Shown here piece after piece: positions 27,603 through 36,309 of a stretch of DNA of 64,000 nucleotides. Made by a program: the position numbers and the translations under genes. Numbering within the stretch: the stretch's first letter is position 1; each line of letters starts with the position of its first letter. A model generated the notes under the pieces. The model worked only from the letters and a program-made list of their open reading frames with translations. It had not been told where the DNA came from and did not search any database. Location: NCBI RefSeq assembly GCF_003688625.1, contig NZ_RCWY01000001.1:1178001-1242000 (forward strand). Direction: 5' to 3'. This DNA is from Sphingomonas sp. PP-CE-3A-406 (lineage in GTDB: Bacteria > Pseudomonadota > Alphaproteobacteria > Sphingomonadales > Sphingomonadaceae).

Positions 27603-29834
27603 ATGTTTGGTCTTGGCACTACGAATAGCCTGACGATGGACAAGCCGCATCCGGACAGTCTTCTGGATACGGGCGTCCAGGGTGTCATCGGCAAGCCGCT
27701 CGACCGGATCGACGGCCCGCTGAAGGTCACCGGGACGGCGACATATGCCGCGGAATACCAGTTCGCGAACATGGCGTATGGCGTGCTGGTCGGGACGAAG
27801 ATCTCGGCGGGCAAGGTCGTCTCGATCGACGTTGATGCGGTGAAGGCGATCCCCGGCGTGATCGACGTCGTCACCGATTTCGACCAGTTCATCCGGGTCT
27901 CGGCGCAGGGCGGCGCGACCGATGCACCGACGCAGGGCGTGAAGGACATCGCGTTCTTCGGCCAGATCGTTGCGATCGTGCTCGCCGAGAGCTTCGAGGT
28001 CGCGCGCGATGCGGCGGCTCGCCTGCCAATCGAATATGACGAGGCCGAGGGTCAGTACGACTTCGCCGCGCACCGCGACGAGACGCGGACGCCGCCGGAC
28101 GACGCGACGCCAGCGCACTTCAAGCAGGGCGACGTCGACAAGGCGATGGCCGAGGCGGCGGTGACGATCGATTCGACCTATGTGACGCCGAGCCAGAACT
28201 CGGCGGCGATGGAGCCGCATGCCTCGACCGCGGTGTGGGAAGAGGACGGCTCGCTGTCGCTGTACGGCGCGTACCAGATGCCGACGTCGGATGCGCAGCA
28301 ACTGGCGAAGTCGCTCGGCGTGTCCGAGAAGAAGGTGCGGATCATCGCGCGTTATATCGGCGGCGGGTTCGGCTCGAAGCTCGGCATCGCCCCCGAGAGC
28401 GTCGCGGCGGCGATCGCGGCGAAGCAGCTTGGTCGCCCGGTCAAGGCGGTGATGTCGCGGCCGCAGGTGTTCGAGGCGACGGTGCGGCGCTCGAATACCG
28501 AGCAGCGAGTGCGTTTGGCGGCGGATGCGGACGGCAAGCTGTCGGCGATCGGTCACGAGACGCTGACGTCGAACCAGTCGACCGAGGATTATTTCGAGCC
28601 CGCGGGGATCGGCACGCACATGCTGTATGGCGGTGAGAACCGGCTGATCACGCATGAGGTGGTCGATCTGAACTTCGTGCTGTCGGGCTCGATGCGTGCG
28701 CCGGGCGAGGCTGTCGGGATGCTGGCGCTCGAAGGCGCGATGGACGAGCTGGCCGAGAAGCTCCAGATGGATCCGATCGAGCTGCGCAAGCGCAACGATC
28801 CGAAGATCGACCCCGAGAAGGACGTGCCCTATTCTTCGCGCAACCTGACGCGTGCGCTCGACGAGGGTGCGAAGAAGTTCGGCTGGGACAAGCGCCAGAA
28901 GGCCGGGACGCGCCGCGAGGGCGAGTGGCTGATCGGCATGGGCGTCGCCTCGGCGGTGCGCGGCAACATGATGATGGAATCGTCCGCCAAGGTCGAGATC
29001 CACCCGGATGGCTCGGCGACGGTGTCGTCGGCGATGACCGATATCGGCACCGGCAGCTACACGATCCTGGCGCAGATCGCGTCGGAGATTCTCGGCATTC
29101 CGGTCGAGAACATCACGATGTCCTTGGGTGATACCAACGATCCCCCCGCGGCTGGTTCGGGTGGATCCTGGGGTGCGACCTCGTCGGGGACCGCCGTGTA
29201 TCTCGCGTGCGAGATGCTGCGCGGGAAGCTGGCCAAGGCGGCTGGCGTCGATGAGGACAGCCTGACGCTCAAGGACGGCAAGGCGATCGGCGACAACCGC
29301 TCCACGCCGATCGGCGAACTGGTCGGCAAGGGTCTCGAGGCTACCGGGCACATCAAGCCGGGCAAGCAGGAGAAGGAGACGACGCAGGCCGGGTTCGGCG
29401 CGCATTTCGCCGAGGTCGCGGTCAACGTGGTCACCGGCGAGACGCGGGTGCGGCGGATGCTCGGGTCGTTCGCGGCGGGGCGCGTGCTCAACGCGAAGAC
29501 CGCGCGGTCGCAGTGCCTCGGCGGGATGACGTTCGGGATCGGCACCGCGCTGACCGAGGACCTCGTCCACGACACGCGGACCGGCAAGCTGGTGAACCAC
29601 GATCTGGCGGAATATCACGTGCCGGCGAATGCGGACATTCCGCAGATGGACGTGCACTTCGTCGACGAGCGCGATATCCATGCGAACCCGATCCACGCGA
29701 AGGGGATCGGCGAGCTGGGGATTTCGGGCGCTGGTGCTGCGGTGGCGAACGCGGTGTATAATGCGACCGGAATCCGGGTGCGCGAGTTCCCGATCACGCT
29801 CGACAAGCTGCTGGATCAGTTGCCGGCTGTTTGA
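27603..29834 (+). CDS. Molybdopterin-binding subunit, first copy
   Basis: Catalytic subunit, 743 residues, of the aldehyde/xanthine dehydrogenase family. The N-terminal GKPLDRIDGPLKVTGTATY, the Mo-cofactor loops GGGFGSKLG and GSGGSWGATSSG, and the C-terminal KGIGELGISGAGAAVANAVY with the catalytic Glu are all present. With the two genes upstream it completes a PaoABC-like enzyme. The substrate, probably an aldehyde or N-heterocycle, cannot be read from the sequence. Confidence 0.93.
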   Translation: MFGLGTTNSLTMDKPHPDSLLDTGVQGVIGKPLDRIDGPLKVTGTATYAAEYQFANMAYGVLVGTKISAGKVVSIDVDAVKAIPGVIDVVTDFDQFIRVSAQGGATDAPTQGVKDIAFFGQIVAIVLAESFEVARDAAARLPIEYDEAEGQYDFAAHRDETRTPPDDATPAHFKQGDVDKAMAEAAVTIDSTYVTPSQNSAAMEPHASTAVWEEDGSLSLYGAYQMPTSDAQQLAKSLGVSEKKVRIIARYIGGGFGSKLGIAPESVAAAIAAKQLGRPVKAVMSRPQVFEATVRRSNTEQRVRLAADADGKLSAIGHETLTSNQSTEDYFEPAGIGTHMLYGGENRLITHEVVDLNFVLSGSMRAPGEAVGMLALEGAMDELAEKLQMDPIELRKRNDPKIDPEKDVPYSSRNLTRALDEGAKKFGWDKRQKAGTRREGEWLIGMGVASAVRGNMMMESSAKVEIHPDGSATVSSAMTDIGTGSYTILAQIASEILGIPVENITMSLGDTNDPPAAGSGGSWGATSSGTAVYLACEMLRGKLAKAAGVDEDSLTLKDGKAIGDNRSTPIGELVGKGLEATGHIKPGKQEKETTQAGFGAHFAEVAVNVVTGETRVRRMLGSFAAGRVLNAKTARSQCLGGMTFGIGTALTEDLVHDTRTGKLVNHDLAEYHVPANADIPQMDVHFVDERDIHANPIHAKGIGELGISGAGAAVANAVYNATGIRVREFPITLDKLLDQLPAV

Positions 29835-29872
29835 GGGCGAGGCTGAGTAAAGCTTAGCTCCTGTAACAGTTA

Positions 29873-29977
29873 CCCCCCCGGCGGAGGCCGGGACCCAATT
29901 GGGAAGGCTTTGATAACGGAGAATTGTTCTCCGTTACTCTCGTTCCCCAATTGGGCCCCGGCCTTCGCCGGGGTGGT
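29873..29977. repeat. Inverted REP pair between the two Mo-subunit genes
   Basis: Facing accaccccggc-type hairpins; the spacer itself is an imperfect inverted repeat, gataacggagaa and ttctccgtta. Its presence inside the operon would permit differential processing of the two Mo-subunit messages. Confidence 0.85.
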
Positions 29978-30053
29978 ATTTGGGGGATGCGTGGCGCCCT
30001 CGTCAAACGACCCCACCCTACCCATATCCTTCCCTCCACCCGAGGACCGCAGA

Positions 30054-32258
30054 ATGAACGAACACGTGATGGATGCGGCGTTTCGGCCGGGTGGTCTCGA
30101 CCGCGCGAAGCAGGGCGTTCTCGGGCTTGGGCTCGACCGGATCGAGGGGCCGGCGAAGGTCACCGGTGTGGCTGACTATGCGTATGAGGGCACGCCCGAT
30201 GGCATCGCCTACGCCGCGATCGTCGGTACGCCGGTCGGTAGTGGGCGCATTCTCGGCATCGACGTGAGCGCCGCCGAGGCGTTGCCCGGCGTGATCGCTA
30301 TCATCCACGACGACCCGCGCATGCCGGCTGGCGAGTCCAATTCGCGCGCGATGCCGCTGTTCGATACCGACGTCATCCTTCACCTTGGCCAGCCGGTCGC
30401 GATCGTCGTCGCGGAGGACCAGGCGATCGCGCGCGATGCCGCCGCGCTGGTCGTGGTCCGCACCGAGGCGGGCGAGGATCGGTTCGACGTCGAGGCACAG
30501 CCGGTCGACACCGCGCCGAAAATCGGCTTCCTGCCGCCGATCGACAATGGCGATCTCGACGCGGTGATGGCGGACGCGGCGGTGACGTTCGACCGGACCT
30601 ACACGACCCCCGTGCATTTCCCCGCCGCGCTGGAGCCGCATGCGACCACCGCGTGGTGGGACGGCGACAAGCTCACCGTGCGGTCGAGCAACCAGGTGAT
30701 CGGCGGCGCGCGCAAGACGATCGCGAAGGCGCTGAAGATCGATGCGGACAAGGTGCGCGTGCTCGCGCCGTATGTCGGCGGCGGGTTCGGGGGCAAGACC
30801 GGCGTGGGTCCCGAGGCGATCCTCGCGGCGATCGCGGCGGAGGTCGTCGGGCGGCCGGTGAAGGTCGCGCTGCCCCGCCGCCAGACTGCGTATATGGTCC
30901 ACCACCGCTCGCACACGACGCAGCGGATCCGGATCGCCGCCGACGCGAACGGCGTGATCCTCGGCATGGGGCATGAGAGTGTCGTCGCGCAGAACGACGA
31001 TGGCGAGTTTTTGGAGCCGGTGCCGTTCGGGACGCTGCCGCTGTACCGGGGCGATGCGCGGCGGTTCAAGACCGACTTGGTGCGCGTCGACCTGCCCGCG
31101 AGCGGTGCGGTGCGCGCGCCGGGCGAGGCTGTGGGCACGTTCGGGGTCGAGTGCGCGATGGACGAACTGGCCGAGCAGCTCGGGATCGATCCGATCGAAC
31201 TGCGGCGGCGCAACGAGCCCGAGACCGATCCGGTGAGCGGCAAGCTGTTCTCCACGCGGCGGATGCTCGATTGCTATACGCAAGGTGCCGAGCGGTTCGG
31301 CTGGCCGGATACGGTGCCCGCGCCGGGGTCGGTGCGCGAGGGCGAGTGGCTGGTCGGGATCGGCATGGCGGCGAGCCTGCGCGGCAACTTCACCGTCGAG
31401 GCGCAGGCGCGCGTACGGCTGGAGGCGGATGGCCGCGCGACGGTCGAGTGCGACATGACCGACATTGGTACTGGGACGTACACCATCCTCGCGCAGACCG
31501 CGGGCGAGATGCTCGGGCTGCCGGTCGCCGAGGTGAACGTGCGGCTCGGCGATACCGATTTCCCCCCGAGCGCGGGGTCGGGCGGATCGTTCGGCGCTGG
31601 CAGCGCGTGTTCGGCGGTGGTGCTGGCGTGCGAGGATATCCTTGGCGAGCTGGCGCTCAGGATGAATGCGGCGCCGGAGGATCTGAGCCTGCACGATGGC
31701 TGCGTGAGTGCTGGCGGGCGATCGGTGAAGCTGGCCGATCTCGTCCGCGGCGAACCGATCGTGGCGATGGGCAAGACCGGGCCGGGTGCCGAGAGCAAGC
31801 GCACCAGCCAGGCGAGCCACGGCGCGCACTTCGTCGAGGTCGCGGTCAATGCGGTGACGGGCGAGACGCGCGTGCGGCGGATGCTGGGCGTGTTCGATGT
31901 CGGGCGCGTGCTCAACCGCAAGACCGCGACGAGCCAGATCACCGGCGGGATGGCGTGGGGGATCGCCTATGCGCTGAGCGAGGAGGGCATCGTCGACACG
32001 CGCACGGGGGCGTTCGTGAACCCCGATTTCGGCGAATATCATGTCGCGGTGAATGCCGACATTCCGCAGCTCGAGGTGCATTTCATCGAGGAGATCGACG
32101 ACTCCGCGAACCCGGTGGGGGCGAAGGGCGTTGGGGAGCTTGGCATCTCTGGCGCGGGGGCTGCGGTGGCGAATGCTATCTACAACGCGACGGGGGTGAG
32201 GGTTCGGGACTTTCCGGTGACGCTCGACAAGCTGCTCGAAGGGTTGCCCGCCATCTGA
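30054..32258 (+). CDS. Molybdopterin-binding subunit, second copy
   Basis: A second catalytic subunit, 734 residues, clearly homologous to the one upstream along its length. It has LDRIEGPAKVTGVADYAYEG, GGGFGGKTGVGPE, GSGGSFGAGSACS and KGVGELGISGAGAAVANAIY with the catalytic Glu. ATG 30054 has GAGGA seven bases upstream; the longer frame from 29910 runs through repeats. No second 2Fe-2S or FAD gene is adjacent, so it must share the upstream subunits or pair with partners elsewhere. Sequence divergence suggests a different substrate. Confidence 0.93.
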   Translation: MNEHVMDAAFRPGGLDRAKQGVLGLGLDRIEGPAKVTGVADYAYEGTPDGIAYAAIVGTPVGSGRILGIDVSAAEALPGVIAIIHDDPRMPAGESNSRAMPLFDTDVILHLGQPVAIVVAEDQAIARDAAALVVVRTEAGEDRFDVEAQPVDTAPKIGFLPPIDNGDLDAVMADAAVTFDRTYTTPVHFPAALEPHATTAWWDGDKLTVRSSNQVIGGARKTIAKALKIDADKVRVLAPYVGGGFGGKTGVGPEAILAAIAAEVVGRPVKVALPRRQTAYMVHHRSHTTQRIRIAADANGVILGMGHESVVAQNDDGEFLEPVPFGTLPLYRGDARRFKTDLVRVDLPASGAVRAPGEAVGTFGVECAMDELAEQLGIDPIELRRRNEPETDPVSGKLFSTRRMLDCYTQGAERFGWPDTVPAPGSVREGEWLVGIGMAASLRGNFTVEAQARVRLEADGRATVECDMTDIGTGTYTILAQTAGEMLGLPVAEVNVRLGDTDFPPSAGSGGSFGAGSACSAVVLACEDILGELALRMNAAPEDLSLHDGCVSAGGRSVKLADLVRGEPIVAMGKTGPGAESKRTSQASHGAHFVEVAVNAVTGETRVRRMLGVFDVGRVLNRKTATSQITGGMAWGIAYALSEEGIVDTRTGAFVNPDFGEYHVAVNADIPQLEVHFIEEIDDSANPVGAKGVGELGISGAGAAVANAIYNATGVRVRDFPVTLDKLLEGLPAI

Positions 32259-32262
32259 TCCT

Positions 32263-32390
32263 CCCCGGCACGGGGAGGGGGACCGCGCCCCTTGGCGTGG
32301 TGGAGGGGGCGAACCCAAGCGTAACGTCTGCGGCTGGCCCCCTCCACCAGCTGCGCTGGTCCCCCTCCCCGCGTGCGGGGAGGATTAGAA
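32263..32390. repeat. Hairpin repeat pair (cctccccggcacggggagg)
   Basis: A hairpin at 32261-32281 and its inverted partner near 32365-32387 (ccctccccgcgtgcggggag) bracket ccttggcgtggtggaggggg and its inverted partner ccccctccaccagctgcgct. Same layout as the other facing pairs. Confidence 0.7.
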
Positions 32391-32402
32391 AGAGAACGAG
32401 AC

Positions 32403-33326
32403 ATGGCCGAAAACGATAGCGTGCTCGCTGCTGCGAAAACCTGGAAGGGCGAGAAGATGGCGATCGCTACGGTCGTCTCGACCTGGGGATCCGCACCGCG
32501 GCCCAAGGGGAGCCATATGCTCGTCCACGCCGATGGCCGGTTCGAGGGATCCGTCTCCGGCGGGTGCGTCGAGAGCGACATCCTCGCCACCGCCGCCGAG
32601 GTGATCGCGGGCGCGCCGTTCCAGGTGCGCAACTACGGCGTCGCGGATGCGGCGGCGTGGGAAGTCGGGCTGCCGTGCGGCGGCGAGATCGCGGTGATGG
32701 TGCAGCCGGTTTCGGCCGAGGGGTTCGATCCCGAACTGTTCGACCGGATCGCCGATGCGCGCGACCAGGGCGACGCGTTGACGGTGACGACCGATCTCGC
32801 GACCGGGCACAGCGATGCGCGGCCGTTGGAAACGGGCGAGGTGTTCGTCAACCGCTACGATCCGCCGCGTCGGCTGCTGATCGTCGGCGCGGTGCAGATC
32901 GCGCAGGCCTTGGCGGGGCTCGCGCGCGAACTCGGAATCGAGACTATCGTGATCGATCCGCGCGCGCGCTTCCTGACCGAGGAGCGGTTTCCGGGCGTGA
33001 CGCTCGACGATCGCTGGCCCGACGAGGCGATCGCCGCGCTTCGTCCCGGCCCCTCGACCGCGGTCGTGACGCTGAGCCACGACATCAAGATCGACGACCC
33101 CGCGTTGATCGCGGCACTCGCGTCCGATGCCGCCTATGTCGGTGCGCTCGGCAGCCGCAAGAGCCACGCCGCGCGGCGCGAGCGGCTTGCCTCGGAGGGC
33201 GTTACGGCGGAGAACATCGATCGGATCGATGCGCCGGTCGGGCTCGACATCGGTGCGATCGGCCCCTCGGAGATTGCGCTGTCGGTCGCGGCGGCGATGA
33301 TAGGAGCGTTCAATGATCGCCGCTGA
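32403..33326 (+). CDS. XdhC/PaoD-type molybdenum cofactor chaperone
   Basis: A 307-residue XdhC family protein, which binds and sulfurates the molybdenum cofactor before insertion into xanthine dehydrogenase family enzymes. Typical features are TWGSAPRPKGSHMLVHADG, SGGCVESDILATA with the conserved Cys, GLPCGGEIAVMVQP with a second Cys, and the C-terminal Rossmann part RLLIVGAVQIAQALAGLAREL and YVGALGSRKSHAARRERL. ATG 32403 fits the family start. It overlaps the next gene by 14 bases and serves the two Mo subunits upstream. Confidence 0.92.
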   Translation: MAENDSVLAAAKTWKGEKMAIATVVSTWGSAPRPKGSHMLVHADGRFEGSVSGGCVESDILATAAEVIAGAPFQVRNYGVADAAAWEVGLPCGGEIAVMVQPVSAEGFDPELFDRIADARDQGDALTVTTDLATGHSDARPLETGEVFVNRYDPPRRLLIVGAVQIAQALAGLARELGIETIVIDPRARFLTEERFPGVTLDDRWPDEAIAALRPGPSTAVVTLSHDIKIDDPALIAALASDAAYVGALGSRKSHAARRERLASEGVTAENIDRIDAPVGLDIGAIGPSEIALSVAAAMIGAFNDRR

Positions 33327-33930
33327 AAACGTCTTCCTCATCCTCCTCGCGGCCGGGCGCTCGGAGCGGTTCGGCATTCCCAACAAGCTGGAGGTGCCGT
33401 TCCTTAACAAGCCTTTGGGCATGCACGTCGTCACCGCGTTCGAGAACATCCCGTTCAAGCGCCGGCTGGTGGTCACCGACGGCTGCAAGCTCGACTTCAT
33501 CAGCCATCATTTCGAGGTGGTGCATAACGACGATCCGTCGTCGGGCATGTCGCAGTCGGTGAAGCTCGGCGTGCAGTGCGCCAAGGACGAGGGTGCGGAG
33601 GCGGTGCTGATCGCGCTGGCGGACATGCCGCGCGTGACCGCGGCGCATATCTACCGGATGCTGGATGCCGCCGACAGCGCGGACGCGGTGGTCGCGTCGA
33701 GCGATGGCGAGAAGCCGAGCCCCCCTGCCCTGTTCGGGCGCGAGCGGTTCGATTTCCTGCTGACGCTGGACGGCGATGCGGGTGCGCGCGATCTGGTGAA
33801 GGCGGGGCGGCACGTCGTGACCGCGCCCGCCGAGTTGATCGACATCGATACGCCCGAGGATCTGGACCGGCTGCAGGCGCTGGTCCGCGATCCCAAGGCG
33901 GCGATCACTCGTGCCTTAACGCGTCGATAG
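33313..33930 (+). CDS. mocA: MocA-like molybdopterin nucleotidyltransferase
   Basis: A 205-residue MobA/MocA family nucleotidyltransferase. The signature LILLAAGRSERFGIPNKLEV is the NTP-binding loop; ALADMPRVT is the metal-binding segment. Placement after XdhC and PaoABC-like genes suggests it makes the cytosine dinucleotide form of the cofactor used by this enzyme family. Its 3' end overlaps the convergent permease gene by 26 bases. Confidence 0.85.
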   Translation: MIAAENVFLILLAAGRSERFGIPNKLEVPFLNKPLGMHVVTAFENIPFKRRLVVTDGCKLDFISHHFEVVHNDDPSSGMSQSVKLGVQCAKDEGAEAVLIALADMPRVTAAHIYRMLDAADSADAVVASSDGEKPSPPALFGRERFDFLLTLDGDAGARDLVKAGRHVVTAPAELIDIDTPEDLDRLQALVRDPKAAITRALTRR

Positions 33931-35113
33931 GGTTCATCGCCGCCGCGCGTCGCGCCGGGAAATAGCCGAAGACGACGCCGATCACCGCGGAGATCGCGAA
34001 CGCGAAGATGTTGATCTCGGGCACGAACAGCCACTGAACCTTGATCAGCGGCGCGATGATCGCGATCGCGGCCTGCGCGACGATCAGCCCGATGACGCCG
34101 CCGAGACACGACAGCGCGATCGCCTCGACGAGGAACTGCAACAGCACCTCGCGCGCGACTGCGCCGATGGCCAAGCGGATGCCGATCTCGCGCGTGCGCT
34201 CGGTCACCGACACCAGCATGATGTTCATGATGCCGATCCCGCCGACCACCAGGCTGATCCCGGCAACCGCCGCGACGATCCCGGTGAGCAAGGTGGTGGT
34301 GCCGGTGAGCGTGTCCGAAATCTGCTTGGTATCGAAGATGTTGAAATTGTTGTCCTGTCCCGCGGCGAGATGGCGGCGTTCGCGCAGCAGGTCGGTCAGC
34401 GACGCCTGGACCTGTTGCGTGTCGTAGCCCTGGTCGACGCCGACGAGGATCGCCGCGACGTTCTGGTTGCCGGTGAAGCGGCGCTGGACGGTCTTGATCG
34501 GCATGACCACGACATCGTCCTGGTCGCCGCCGAACCCCGCCTGCCCGCGCGTGCTGAGCGTACCGATCACGTCGCACGAGATGTCGTTGAGGCGGATACG
34601 CTGGCCGATCGGATCGGCGCCGCGGAACAGGTTCTGGATGACGGTGTTGCCGAGGATGCAGACCGCCTTGCCCGCGGCTTCCTCCTGGCCGGTGAACACG
34701 CGACCGCCGGCGAGCGGCCAGGGCTGGACCTCGAAATAGGCGCCGGTGGTGCCGTTGATCGAGGTCGTCCAGTTGGCGCCGTTGTAGATCGCGGTGGCAC
34801 TCCGCTGTTCGGTCGGCGCGACCGCAGTGACGCCGGCGATCTGCCGCGCGATCGGGTCGATGTCGTCCATCTTGAGCGGCGGCGGCGGCGGCCCGCCCCC
34901 CCCGCGGCCAAAGCCCTGGCCGGGACGGATCTGGAGGATGTTGGTGCCGAGCGACGAGATCGACTGCTGGACGGCGGCGGTGGTCGCCTTGCCGAGCGTG
35001 ACCATCGTGACGACCGCGCCGACGCCGATGACGATGCCGAGGATGGTGAGAAACGACCGCAGCATGTGCCGGCGGATCGAGCGGAGCGCGAGGACGAGCG
35101 TGGTACCGAACAT
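33905..35113 (-). CDS. macB: MacB-type ABC transporter permease
   Basis: A 402-residue FtsX/MacB-type permease with an N-terminal membrane helix, a large periplasmic domain and three C-terminal helices. The N-terminal LALRSIRRHMLRSFLTILGIVIGVGAVV and the GGIGIMNIMLVSVTERTREIG region are diagnostic. The ATPase is encoded separately upstream, so this is the split form of MacB. It begins 4 bases after the DUF559 stop; the adjoining repeat supplies a purine-rich GGGGAGGGG before its ATG. Confidence 0.92.
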   Translation of the reverse strand: MFGTTLVLALRSIRRHMLRSFLTILGIVIGVGAVVTMVTLGKATTAAVQQSISSLGTNILQIRPGQGFGRGGGGPPPPPLKMDDIDPIARQIAGVTAVAPTEQRSATAIYNGANWTTSINGTTGAYFEVQPWPLAGGRVFTGQEEAAGKAVCILGNTVIQNLFRGADPIGQRIRLNDISCDVIGTLSTRGQAGFGGDQDDVVVMPIKTVQRRFTGNQNVAAILVGVDQGYDTQQVQASLTDLLRERRHLAAGQDNNFNIFDTKQISDTLTGTTTLLTGIVAAVAGISLVVGGIGIMNIMLVSVTERTREIGIRLAIGAVAREVLLQFLVEAIALSCLGGVIGLIVAQAAIAIIAPLIKVQWLFVPEINIFAFAISAVIGVVFGYFPARRAAAMNPIDALRHE

Positions 35114-35116
35114 GAT

Positions 35117-35479
35117 CTAAAGCCCCTCCCCTTCAGGGGAGGGGTTGGGGTGGGGAAGCCGCCAGTTCACGCGCGCCGGTAATGATCGGGCAACCGAAAG
35201 AACGTGAAGGAGAACACCTTCTGCATTGCTCATGACGTCGACGTTGGTCACCCGAACAGTCGTGAATCCCAAGTCCTGCATCAAGGCGTCCCTGTTCCGA
35301 TCTGTCGCCTGGTCGTGGGTGTGGCCATCCACTTCGAGGATGAGGCCGATCGCAGGACAGAAGAAATCGACGATGCGACTGCCGAGCACAGCCTGTCGCC
35401 GGAACTTGAAGCCACCCAATTGGCTGTTGGATACGCCGCGCCACAAGCGCTTCTCTGGCTCGGTCGGTTCTCGACGCAT
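35117..35479 (-). CDS. DUF559 endonuclease-like protein, repeat-bracketed
   Basis: A DUF559 protein of the Vsr/PD-(D/E)XK nuclease-like group, 120 residues from ATG 35479 (the open frame continues upstream to 35563 through repeat DNA). Core features are RREPTEPEKRLWRGVSNSQL, KFRRQAVLGSRIVDFFCP, LILEVDGHTHDQATDRNRD and GFTTVRVTNVDVM, holding the D...ExD-type residues. The last residues, PNPSPEGEGL, and the stop are encoded by the flanking repeat. It interrupts an export operon between the ATPase and permease genes. Function in vivo is unknown; the fold resembles nicking enzymes. Confidence 0.85.
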   Translation of the reverse strand: MRREPTEPEKRLWRGVSNSQLGGFKFRRQAVLGSRIVDFFCPAIGLILEVDGHTHDQATDRNRDALMQDLGFTTVRVTNVDVMSNAEGVLLHVLSVARSLPARVNWRLPHPNPSPEGEGL

Positions 35480-35544
35480 ATGTTTCGCGTAGACGGCCAG
35501 CGTCGCTCCCCACCCCAACCCCTCCCCTGAAGGGGAGGGGCTTT
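35119..35544. repeat. Perfect 38-bp inverted repeats bracketing the DUF559 gene
   Basis: The left arm 35119-35156 and right arm 35507-35544 are exact inverse copies; each contains the hairpin cccctccccttcaggggagg followed by ggttggggtgggg. Relatives lie near 43805-43940. The 350-base interior is almost filled by the DUF559 gene. The same architecture surrounds the GIY-YIG gene with another repeat family. Confidence 0.92.
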
Positions 35545-35559
35545 TCGGGGCCACACCAC

Positions 35560-36309
35560 TCACGACTCCACGCCTTCACCCTGGCGGCGCTGGCTTTCGA
35601 TGCGTTCCACCAGTCCGTCCTTGAAGTGGACCACCGTCCTCGCGAACGCGGCCATGTCGGGCTCATGCGTCACCATCAATACCGTGATGTTCTTCTCCGC
35701 ATTCAACCGCGTGAGGAGCTGCATGATCTCGACCGAGCGTTCGCTGTCGAGGTTGCCGGTCGGTTCGTCGGCGAGCAGCACGTCGGGGCTGGTGACCAGC
35801 GCGCGGGCGATCGCGACGCGCTGTTGCTGGCCGCCGGAGAGTTCCGCGGGGGTGTGATCCCACCAGTCCGCGAGGCCGACCGTGTCGAGGCTCGCCATCG
35901 CCGCGTCGCGCCGCGCGCGCTTTTCGTCGCCGCGGTAGAGCAAGGGGAGTTCGACATTCTCCAGCGCAGAGGTGCGCGAGAGGAGGTTGAAGCCCTGGAA
36001 CACGAAGCCGAGGTGATTGCGGCGGAGCAGCGCACGCTGATCCCGGTCGAGCGTCTCGACATGGTGGCCCTGGAACGTGAACGTCCCCGCGCTCGGCACG
36101 TCGAGGCAACCGAGGATGTTCATCGTCGTCGACTTGCCCGACCCGGAGGGGCCCATCACCGCGACGAAATCGCCCGCCGCGATGTCGAGGTCGACGCCCT
36201 TGAGCGCCTGGAACATCGTCGCGCCGGTGCCGTACGTCTTGGTGACGCCGCGCAAGGAGATCAGGGGCGGCGATATCGGGGGCGGCGGGTTACTGGCCAC
36301 CGCCCGCAC
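35560..36309 (-). CDS. MacB-type ABC transporter ATP-binding protein
   Basis: A 249-residue ABC ATPase of the lipoprotein/macrolide exporter type. Walker A is MGPSGSGKSTTMN, the Q-loop region is FVFQGFNLLSRTSALENV, the ABC signature is LSGGQQQRVAIARAL, and Walker B is VLLADEPTGNLDS, followed by the switch His in MVTHEPDMA. Its start overlaps the adaptor gene by 20 bases. With the adaptor, outer membrane factor and split permease it forms a tripartite exporter. Confidence 0.93.
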   Translation of the reverse strand: MRAVASNPPPPISPPLISLRGVTKTYGTGATMFQALKGVDLDIAAGDFVAVMGPSGSGKSTTMNILGCLDVPSAGTFTFQGHHVETLDRDQRALLRRNHLGFVFQGFNLLSRTSALENVELPLLYRGDEKRARRDAAMASLDTVGLADWWDHTPAELSGGQQQRVAIARALVTSPDVLLADEPTGNLDSERSVEIMQLLTRLNAEKNITVLMVTHEPDMAAFARTVVHFKDGLVERIESQRRQGEGVES

